Shown here: positions 17,512-26,600 of the stretch, piece after piece
Position numbering within the stretch: position 1 is the stretch's first letter
Layout: every line of letters begins with the position of its first letter
The notes under the pieces: generated by a model
Told to the model about the DNA's origin: nothing
The model's input: only the letters and a program-made list of their open reading frames with translations
Databases searched by the model: none
Assembly: GCF_015557635.1 (NCBI RefSeq)
Contig: NZ_JADNOP010000006.1
Location: forward strand, 124,001 to 188,000
DNA length: 64,000 nt
Source: Fusicatenibacter saccharivorans
GTDB lineage: Bacteria > Bacillota > Clostridia > Lachnospirales > Lachnospiraceae
Reading direction: 5' to 3'
Position numbers and translations under genes: made by a program

Positions 17512-17934
17512 ATGATGAAGAAAAAGAGACGGGGAAGAGTTCTTCTGGCGGCGGTGATCCTGATGCTCCTAGCATCGTGCCGGATCACAGATGTGAGCGA
17601 GGGCGAGCGGAAAGAACTGTCGTATGCGATTGTAAAGCCGGGCGATTTTCCGCCGGAAATCGATCAGATTTTGCGTAAGAAAAAAGAATCCGCGTTCCAG
17701 ATGGCGTACGAGAGCGGGGACGATCTCTACATACTGCGCGGCTACGGAAAGCAGAAAAGCGGAGGCTTTTCCATACAGATCGAAGAAGTATCGAAATCGG
17801 AAAACGCCGTTTTCGTGCGGACAAAACTCGTCGGACCTGCCGCAAAGGAGGAGCAGAAAGGCGCCGCCTCCTGCCCTTACGTCGTGCTGAAAACGAAAGC
17901 GGCGGCGGGAATCTCAGTCGTATTTGAGGATTAG
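17512..17934 (+). CDS. PrcB-like lipoprotein (protease complex subunit family)
   Basis: A 140-residue protein with an N-terminal basic stretch, a hydrophobic helix and a lipobox-like LLASC, so it is probably a lipoprotein with its Cys at position 23. The rest reads like the PrcB C-terminal domain, with RGYGKQKSGGFSIQIEEV and a PYVVLKTK segment. PrcB is a partner of the PrtP protease in Treponema; in Clostridia the domain occurs alone and has unknown function. Two ATGs (17512 and 17515) are possible; the ribosome binding site is weak. It ends 15 bases before sipL and is probably co-transcribed with it. Confidence 0.72.
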   Translation: MMKKKRRGRVLLAAVILMLLASCRITDVSEGERKELSYAIVKPGDFPPEIDQILRKKKESAFQMAYESGDDLYILRGYGKQKSGGFSIQIEEVSKSENAVFVRTKLVGPAAKEEQKGAASCPYVVLKTKAAAGISVVFED

Positions 17935-17949
17935 AGTGGGAGGAGCCTT

Positions 17950-19503
17950 ATGGATTTTGTAAAAAAGATTCTGCATCAGATCAGCAGAAAAAGCGAAGCG
18001 GTGTCACAGATTACGTTTGACGAGGACTACAATGTGCCGGACGCAAGGCCCGATGTGGGGCGGATGATTCAGAAAAAAGGCGAGGTGACGATCGGGGATG
18101 TGCAGATTTCGGAAGGAAAAGCGCGTGTATTCGGCGGCCTCACCTTTCATCTGCTGTACGTCTCCGACGGCGAACGGCGCCGGATCTGCCAGCTCTCCGG
18201 CGAGCTTCCGATCGACGAGACGATCCATCTCGATGGTCTGACAGGGGGCGACAAGGTCTGCATCACCTGGGAAGTGGAAGATCTGAACCTGCATCTCATC
18301 AACTCGCGGAAGCTGGGCGTGCGCGCGATCGTCACGCTGCACGCGTGGATCGAGGAACTGTGCGACCTTGCCGTGCCGATGGAAATCCGCGGGGAGAGCG
18401 ACGTCGCGGTAAAAAGGCAGGAATACCGCGTGGTTGAGCTTGCAGTGCAGAAAAAAGATGTGCTGCGTGTCAAAAAGGAGCTTACGATTCCGTCCGGCAA
18501 GCCGGAATTGCACGAGATTCTCTGGCAGGATCTGGAAGTGCGCGGTCTCGATCTCCGCTCTGAGGAGGGGCGGGTCAGTGCGCAGGGAGAACTCTTTGTC
18601 TTCTGTCTGTACAGCGACGGCGAGGAGGATCACCCGCTGCAGTGGGTGGAGCAGGCGCTCCCGTTCCAGGCAGAAGTGGAATGCCAGGGCTGCATCTCCG
18701 AGATGATCCCGCGGATCGAAAGCACACTCGGCCAGACCACACTCGAAATCCAGCCCGATTCCGACGGCGAGGAGCGGGTCCTGCAGGCGGAGGCCGTACT
18801 CGAACTTGACATCTGTCTGTATCAGGAAGAAACCGTATCACTTCTGCAGGACGTTTACCATCCGCACCGAGAATGCATTCCAAAAGTGCAGGAGGAGACT
18901 TTGGAGAGCCTTCTGATCCGCAATTCCTCCAAATGCCGCCTGACCGACAAACTGCAGATGCGCGTGCCGAAAAATAAAATTCTGCAGATCTGCCACAGCG
19001 ACGGCAAAATCAAGATCGACGAGGAAAGAATCGTAGAAAACGGCATCGAAGTAACCGGCGTGGTGGAACTCAGGGCGCTCTATGTCGTGAGCGACGATGA
19101 AATGCCGTTCTACGCCGCCGAAACCGCCATACCCTTCCGCCACACCATCGAAGTCCCGGGAATCGGACCGGACTGCCGCTACGAACTCCAGTCCTCCATT
19201 GACCAGCTCTCCACAACCATGCCGGACAGCAGCGACATCGAAGCCAAAGTCGTACTGAACCTGAACGCCCTCGTCTTCCGCCGCAGAAAAGAGATGGTAA
19301 TGCAGTACGTCGAAGAAAAAGACCGAGATCCGGAAGAACTGCAGAGCCTCCCGGGCATCACCTGCTACTTCGTCAAGCCGGGGGATACACTGTGGGATAT
19401 CGCAAAGAAATTTTATACGACAACGGAAAAAATTCGGGAACTGAACGACCTTAAAACCGAAAATCTTACGCCGATGCAGCAGCTTTTAGTAGAGCGGGTA
19501 TAG
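17950..19503 (+). CDS. sipL: SipL-like spore-envelope protein (DUF3794 repeats plus LysM)
   Basis: A 517-residue protein with DUF3794 (SPOCS) domains across residues 1-450 and a LysM motif at the C-terminus (VKPGDTLWDIAKKFY, about residues 474-515). This is the layout of Clostridioides difficile SipL, about the same length, which binds the coat-morphogenesis ATPase SpoIVA through its LysM domain during engulfment. The ATG at 17950 follows GGGAGGAG. It follows the PrcB-like gene directly and ends in a strong terminator shared in space with the accessory island. The domain architecture is clear; the SipL name rests on it. Confidence 0.85.
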   Translation: MDFVKKILHQISRKSEAVSQITFDEDYNVPDARPDVGRMIQKKGEVTIGDVQISEGKARVFGGLTFHLLYVSDGERRRICQLSGELPIDETIHLDGLTGGDKVCITWEVEDLNLHLINSRKLGVRAIVTLHAWIEELCDLAVPMEIRGESDVAVKRQEYRVVELAVQKKDVLRVKKELTIPSGKPELHEILWQDLEVRGLDLRSEEGRVSAQGELFVFCLYSDGEEDHPLQWVEQALPFQAEVECQGCISEMIPRIESTLGQTTLEIQPDSDGEERVLQAEAVLELDICLYQEETVSLLQDVYHPHRECIPKVQEETLESLLIRNSSKCRLTDKLQMRVPKNKILQICHSDGKIKIDEERIVENGIEVTGVVELRALYVVSDDEMPFYAAETAIPFRHTIEVPGIGPDCRYELQSSIDQLSTTMPDSSDIEAKVVLNLNALVFRRRKEMVMQYVEEKDRDPEELQSLPGITCYFVKPGDTLWDIAKKFYTTTEKIRELNDLKTENLTPMQQLLVERV

Positions 19504-19507
19504 TAGG

Positions 19508-19567
19508 AAAAGACAGCCTCCTGCCTTAAGAATGGAGTCAATCCATCAGGCAGGAAGCTGTCTTTTT
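19508..19567 (+). terminator. Rho-independent terminator after sipL
   Basis: A long stem (AAAGACAGCCTCCTGCCT with a one-mismatch complement) followed by TTTTTG. It also marks the left border of the accessory island and lies just past the end of the minus-strand immA gene. Confidence 0.85.
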
Positions 19568-19581
19568 GTGAGTTAACGAAA

Positions 19582-20031
19582 TTACAATATTTTGATATGA
19601 GAAGCTTTTAAATCAATCAATCTTTGCGCATAGCCCGTAATCCGTGATATCTGCTCTGAGGTATAGCCCGCAGAAAGATATTCTGAGAAAGTGTCATCAG
19701 GCAGGAGCAGCTCAATGGCAAAGGTATCAGCTTCGGTTTCATATTCTGCCGTTTTTAAATGAGTTCTGGTATCCATAAAGATGGCATTTGCCTTTTTATG
19801 GAGAAACAAATGCCCAAGTTCGTGTGCCAGAACCAGTGTGCGCTCCTGCTCGGAAAGAGTTTCATCGAGATAGATGATATGGTTTCTCTGAAAATACTGA
19901 TAAAAACCACGGACTCCGCTTAAAGGAGCATCCACGAGAATCACATTCAGTCCACGGACAATTTCAAAAGGATTCCGTGACTGGAATCGGTGAGCGATCT
20001 GATTCGCTCTTTTTTTTATGTCCATAGACAT
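19582..20031 (-). CDS. ImmA/IrrE family metallopeptidase
   Basis: A 149-residue protein with the zinc-protease motif HELGH (His70, Glu71, His74) and a downstream ETEADTFAIELLLP helix that supplies the third ligand. ImmA/IrrE proteases cut or inactivate partner XRE repressors, as ImmA does with ImmR of ICEBs1 and IrrE with DdrO. The start ATG overlaps the stop of the XRE gene (TGATG), so the two are coupled on the minus strand. The pair faces the rhs gene, and I infer that the protease relieves repression of the rhs promoter under some signal. Confidence 0.9.
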   Translation of the reverse strand: MSMDIKKRANQIAHRFQSRNPFEIVRGLNVILVDAPLSGVRGFYQYFQRNHIIYLDETLSEQERTLVLAHELGHLFLHKKANAIFMDTRTHLKTAEYETEADTFAIELLLPDDTFSEYLSAGYTSEQISRITGYAQRLIDLKASHIKIL

Positions 20032-20447
20032 CAGTCCTTTTTATATTTTTTCGGTGTGTATTTTTCTTTGTTCTTCTTTTTTGCGAGTTCCATACCGATC
20101 TGCATTGCCGAAAGAATGGAATCGATGGCTTCCGGGGAAGCGGGATCGCCGTCAAACATCAGTCCCTCCTGAGAAAGAAGCTGTTCTTTGGTGCGGGCGA
20201 GGATTTTTTCAATATCCCGTTCGTCACGGGAAGTCAGTACCGGATCTGGTGCAGGTTCCTCTCCGTACATCAGATATTGAGGGGAAAGACTCAGATAGTC
20301 GGCAATTTTGGAAAGACGCTCAGCGGGGAAGGATCCTTTTTTTAGCTGACCGACATAACCGTTGGAAAACCCAAGGTCTTTTTCCAGCTTCGATATTGGA
20401 ATTTTCCGCTCTTTACAGATTTGCTTTACACGTTCTACGCAGTTCAT
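20031..20447 (-). CDS. XRE-family transcriptional repressor
   Basis: A 138-residue protein with an N-terminal helix-turn-helix (about residues 8-60: ISKLEKDLGFSNGYVGQLKKG, shortened here to its clearest 20 or fewer: LEKDLGFSNGYVGQL) and a C-terminal charged tail rich in Lys. The open frame begins at 20528, but the ATG at 20447 follows GGAGGT and gives a normal XRE start, MNCVERVKQ. It is followed by the coupled ImmA-type protease gene. The DNA between it and rhs holds repeated TAGAGAA heptamers around a consensus promoter, which I take as its operators. It probably represses both itself and rhs. Confidence 0.88.
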   Translation of the reverse strand: MNCVERVKQICKERKIPISKLEKDLGFSNGYVGQLKKGSFPAERLSKIADYLSLSPQYLMYGEEPAPDPVLTSRDERDIEKILARTKEQLLSQEGLMFDGDPASPEAIDSILSAMQIGMELAKKKNKEKYTPKKYKKD

Positions 20448-20491
20448 AACATACCTCCAATAAAAAAATAGATAAAAGCCTAAAAAATGTA

Positions 20492-20520
20492 TTGACAAAA
20501 TAGAGAATACTCTATATAAT
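20492..20520 (+). promoter_or_regulatory. Consensus sigma-A promoter of rhs
   Basis: TTGACA at 20492-20497, 17-base spacer, TATAAT at 20515-20520: a perfect match to both boxes. The spacer contains the palindrome TAGAG-AATA-CTCTA, so a bound repressor would block RNA polymerase. Confidence 0.85.
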
Positions 20521-20611
20521 GAGATCAAATTTAGAGAAAAACCTAAAGATAGAGAAGATTATATTTCTATATTAGAGTTTCCATAGAGAAAAGTCAATAG
20601 GTGATTCTCTA
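20501..20611. promoter_or_regulatory. Cluster of TAGAGAA operator-like heptamers
   Basis: TAGAGAA occurs at 20501, 20532, 20550 and 20584, and inverted (TTCTCTA) at 20605. A TACTCTA half-site at 20508 completes a palindrome in the promoter spacer. Five copies in 111 bases between the XRE gene and rhs strongly suggest repressor binding. Binding itself is inferred. Confidence 0.6.
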
Positions 20612-20695
20612 AATTTAGAACTTTATCAGAAGCGCGCAGATAAAGTATTTACGAAACCAGAAACAATATAGGATGAAGAAAAAGGAGAAATTAAA

Positions 20696-23600
20696 ATGAG
20701 TCAGAAAACAGATCGCGTAATCGCGGAAATTTTACAGAAACGAGACCGTTTTACCAAAAACTTCCGAACAGAAAATCATGGCGGTGCAGCCGTCATTTAC
20801 GGATACCCGGTTCATTATAAAGAAGGAGAAGAGTGGAAGGAAATTGATAACAGACTGGAAAAAACAGAAAACGGTTATCAGAACCATGCATCCCGGGTAA
20901 AAGTCCATTTTGCGGAAAGCAGTAATGCAAATGAAATGGTTACTATTGAAAAAACGGGAAGAAAACTGAGCTGGGGATTTCTGGCAGAAAAGCAGAAAAA
21001 ACAGAACATCCGAAGCCAGGCGGCAGTACAGGCACAGAAGCGTGAAGCTGTATTTCAGCCGGAAAATCTCTATCCGACAGAAGAAGGAATGCAGAACAGA
21101 GCCGCAGTGCAGAAAACAGAAGAAAAAAGCGTGGAGCAGGAAAATCAGGAAAAAATGAGTGTTCCGGGTCTTGTGGCTGCCGGACATTATGCAGAGATTG
21201 CAGAGAATGTAGATCTCGAATACAAAATCATCGGAGAACAGGTAAAAGAAAACCTGATCTTAAAATCGGTAAAAGCAGCAGCTCTTGAATATTCGTTTTC
21301 CCTGCAGTTCCCGGGGATGATGATTGTCATTCGGGAAGACGGAGGAATTGACCTGATTGATGAAGAAACAGAAGAAGTTTTTTATTATTTTGCCCCGCCG
21401 TGTATGTACGATGCAGCCGGAAATTATTCGGAACAGGTACACTATGAACTGGAAACCGATGCGGAGCAGCATTGCAGTATTTTAAGCGTCGTACCGGATC
21501 AGAAATGGCTTCAGGACGAAAACCGAGTATATCCAGTTGTGATTGATCCATCGGCAGAAACCTCGAAAACAAATAGGGCAATTGACGATACGTTTGTCCG
21601 AGAAAAAAGTCCGGACAGCGCGGTGGTAGCTTCTTATGGTTCTTTTACCGTAGGCCATAACCGGGAATATGGAAAATGCCGTTCTTTCCTGAAATTTACC
21701 AGCTTGCCTGCAATGGAACCTGGAGCGGTTATCTACGATGCAAAAATCTATGTATGGCAGTACCGGTATTCTTCGGACAGCAACCAGCCGTTTTTTATTA
21801 CCGCCCATAAAGTAACGGGAGGATGGAATCCGGGATCAACCACATGGAACAATCAGCCGGCATATCAGTCGAATGTACTGGATTACTGCAGTGTAAAGCA
21901 GGTACAGTCCGGTAATACAATTACCGTTACACCGTGCGGATTCAACGTAACAAAACTGGTGCGTGAGTGGTATAACACAGGGGTAAATCATGGAATTGTT
22001 ATCACGGCACAGAATGAGACACCATATCAGGAAGCCGTTTTCATTTCTTCTGATTATCCATCCAATAACTCTTATGGAATTACTTCCGAGTATTTCCCGC
22101 AAGGAATCTTTTATTACCGTAGTACAACAGGACTCGAGGACTATTACAGCTACCATGAGCAGGATGCCGGACGCGCAGGCCATGGTTATGTCAATGACTT
22201 CAACGGAAACCTTGTATGGGTGCATGAAGATGCTTCAACCAGCGGCGGACTGCTGCCGATTCATATCCGCCATGTGTATAATCTGTCACAGCGAAGCAAA
22301 AACAACCGTATGGGAAAAGGCTGGAGAATGAACTTCATCCAGGAAATGGAAGCCACAGGAAATGCAAACTTCCCATATGTCTACACCGATGGGGACGGAA
22401 CCCGGCATTACTTTTATAAAGATACAGCGGATGGAAATAAATTAAAGGATGAAGATGGACTTGGATACGAGCTGACGCAGACAAGCTCTTCCGACGGAGA
22501 TTCTTATTACATCATGAAGGACAAAAACGGCTGGGAATATGCGTTTGGACATGACAAGTACATGAGGAGTATCAAGGATTCCAACGGAAATCTGCAGAAA
22601 GCGCAGTACGGCCCGTCCACAGCAGGAAACTATCTGGCATATCTGATTGACCCGACCGGTGTAAGAATGGATTTCGGATATGGAAAAGACAATAACCTGG
22701 GCAATCTGAATGCGAATGGAAGAAGCATTTATTTTTCCTATGACAGTGCAGGACATCTGACCAGAATTAGTTATCCGGATAATAAAAGTACGGAATTCTT
22801 CTACGATGGAGATATTTTGGTGAGCGTACAGAATAATGATGGGCGACAGATTTCATATAAGTACCAGGATGACTGCGGGGTAAAACGAGTGTCAGAAGTT
22901 TTTGAACATACAGGACCACAGAATGGGCAGAGAATGAAAATTTCCTATCGAAATGGAAATACTACGGTGTTTGAAACGCAGGGATTGGATGGAGAAATCA
23001 GTCGGACGGGTGATAATCGAAAGTTTACCTACCACTTTGACAATTTCGGCTGCCCGGCGGATGTGTCGGATGAAGACGGTGCTGCAAACAGTTATCAGTT
23101 TTTACGGGAAGGAAGAAAGAATAACAAGCTGAGCAAGACAGGAACGCTGCAGAAGGTTGTGAAGAATCGGATGGAGCCAGAACCATATTTTGTACAGTGG
23201 GATAAGATTAAAACCGGAAGTGAAAATACGATCGCTGACTTAGATATTCCAGACGGATTTCCAGTTAAAAAATGCTGTATCATAAGTAAGAATACAGTAA
23301 ACGGAAGAAATGGATTTTCAAAGAAGCAGGTTTTAGAGAAAGGAACGTATACTTTTTCTTGTTATGTTAAGGTTGAAAAATGCGTACCAGATCCGGAGAA
23401 AAAGCGTTCTGAATGCGGCGCCGGAATTTTACTTTCTTCTGGAAATACAGAGAAAATGGATCTGGTAAAAGAGGTGAAAGATACAGATTCGGATGAATGG
23501 ACTCGTGTATCGGCAACTATTACGATTGCATCTCAGGCGGAGGTAACTACTGCGTTTTTCTTGGATAATATGCAGGGATGGGCTTATTTTTCCTGCTTCC

Positions 23601-26600
23601 AGCTGGAAAAATCGGTAGCGGCAAATAAATTCAATATGCTGCGGAATGCATTTTTTGAAGAGGCATTTAATACAACCGGAGAAAATGGCTGGAAATTAAG
23701 CCAGGGAGAAAGCGCAGACCAGATTGTGACAGATTCTGTCAAGGGAAAATGTGCAAGACTCCGCGGAAACCTGTCCAAAGACAAGAGTCTGATGCAGACG
23801 GTAAATGTGAGCGGAAAAGAAGGCGATGTATTTGTCTTCGGATGCAGTGTAAAAGCAGATGCCATTCCGGGAAGAACCTTCCGTGTTCGTGCAGTGGTTC
23901 AGTTTACCGACAAAACAACGACAGAGACAATTGTGAACTGCAACCCGTATGTGACAGAGTGGCAGTTTGTCAATGGCGTGATCCTGACAAGAAAAGATGG
24001 CTCCACTACGAATAAGACCTACGAATCCATTCAGATCTATCTCGAATACCAGAAGCAGCAGAACGATGCATTTTTTACCGGCTTACAGCTGATCCGTGAC
24101 GATGCAGAAAGCTATGTATATGATACAAATGGAAATATTGTCAGTGCCAAGACAGCAGCGGAGCAGAATGCATTTACCTGCAACAAAACTGACCTGCTTT
24201 CAAAACTGATCAAAGTAACAGGTTCTTCGTTTGAGTATGAGTATGATGGAAATAAAAATATGACGGCGGCAAGAAACTCCGAAGGAGTTCAGTACCGTTA
24301 TACATATGATACCAAAGGAAATCCACAGAACGTAGTAATTCATCATGACCGGGTGAGCACGGCGGTAATGGCAGGAAAAAGCTATTTTATCCGTCAGCGA
24401 AAATCCGGAAAATATCTGGATGTCAACGGCGCAGTCGATGCAGATGGAACAGTAGTTCAGCAGTATGAATTTAAGGGGACAAATGCACAGAAATGGAAAC
24501 TGGAGGATGCAGGAGAAGGCTATGTGATTCTGAAAGCATTTAACGGAACAGGAACCCGTGTGCTGGATATCGGAACGGATGCGAATGGATCAAAGACAGT
24601 ATTAAATGTGTATGCGAACAAAGATTCACAGAAATTCCGAATGAAACCAGTAGGAGAAGGTGTGTACCTGATTACAAGTAAACTGTCCAAAGATCAGAGA
24701 GCAATTGATCTTCTGAACGGAAAGATGGATAATTCTGTACAGCTGCAGATTTGGGATCAGTCGGAAGTGAATGTAAATCAGCAGTGGTATTTGGAACCGG
24801 CAGAGTATGAGGGAAAGAGTGACACCCCGGTATCCGGAAAAGTCTATATGATGCGTCTGCGCCACAGCGGTCAGTATATGCGGGTAAATGGTACAGAAGC
24901 AGGTTCCAGAATTGTACAGGACCGCTATTGGGGCAGCGAATCTCAGATGTTCCTGTTGAATACAGATGGAAAAGGTGCATTTTTCCTGGAACCGGCAAAT
25001 GCAGAAGGAAAAGCACTCTCTATGGCTTCAAATGGAACACTCACGCTGCAGGAAAAAGATGCTTCGGACAGCAAACAGAAATTTACTTTTGCGGCAAATG
25101 GAAAGAACTACTGTATCAAACAGGGAAACTTCTATCTTACAATGCCAAGTAATTCCTACAATGAAAATGCATGGATCAAAGGAGTTCAGCAGACAACGGC
25201 GGCGACCGATGCGCAGAAATTCATTTTAGAGGCATGCAGCGAACGTATGACGGCGCAGTATACCTACACGGCAACCGGCCGAAATGTAAAAACACTGACA
25301 GATGCCAGAGGATTCGTAACGACAAACGAATACGACAGCAAAGAACGCCTGCTGACGGGAGTTACCGATGCAAAAGGGAATAAGGTAACGTATACGTATG
25401 ATACCAAGAATGACCTTCTGACCGGTGCAACGGCTTCTGATGGAACAAATACGGTAAAACTGGGTTATACGTATGATGAAGGTGACCGGTTAAAAACGAT
25501 TGCCCACAATGGATTCGAATATACCTATGAATATGATTTCCTCGGAAACCAGACCAGAATTCTGGCAGGCGGAAATGCACTGGAAGAATACGATTACCTT
25601 CCGTCGGATGGCCCGCTCAGCGAAGTAAAGTATGCGACAGGAGAAGTGCTGAAAAACAGCTATGATAAGTACGAACAGATCGTGGAGCAGAAGTGGAATG
25701 GAACGACAGTCTTCCGAAATGTCTATGACGACTATGGAAATGTATTTTACCATGAGGATCTGGAAAACGACAGAAAGATTTTCTTTGACTATGACATGAT
25801 CCAGAGAATGGCAGGATACCGCACAACAGATGGAGAAACGGCGCGTATTCAGTATGACAGCAAGAACAGACGCACAGGCATGGTACATCAGATTGATGAC
25901 AGCAAAATTTCAACATCATGCGTATTTGGAGAGATTGGAAAAGCACAGGCACCGGATGTGATTTATCAGATCAAGGTAAATGATGCAGTCAAAATTTCGT
26001 ATACCTTTGATACGTTATGCCGCGTTACCAGAAAAACTATTCATCTGAAAGATAAAACGTATCCAGTTGACTATACTTTTGTACCGGGAAGAAAAGCGGG
26101 AATTACAACTTTACTTCTTAAAGAAATCAACAACAACGGAAAGAAACTGTCATTTACTTACGACGCAGTAGGAAATATTGTTACGATTTCCGAAAATGGT
26201 GTTCAGAAAGTAAAATATACGTATAATGCTTTGAGTGAACTGACCCGTGTGGATTCTGTATGGGAAAATAAGAGTATTACGTATACCTACGATGCCGGAA
26301 TGAATATGACGTCGAGAAAAGAGTATTCCTATACAACGGGAACACTTGGCACTGCGGTAAAGACAGATCTGTTTACTTACCGTACTTCAGGATGGAAAGA
26401 TCAGCTTATTTCCTACAACGGCAGCAGTATTTCTTATGACGCAGTCGGAAATATCACAGCTTATCAGGGAAAAACACTGACCTGGTACAGAGGAAGCCTG
26501 CTGCAGAGCCTGACTTTAAATGGAAAGAAAGCAGTTTACTATTACGACAGCGAAGGACACAGAGTCCAGTGGAAAGACCTGAACGGAACCAGCCATAAGA

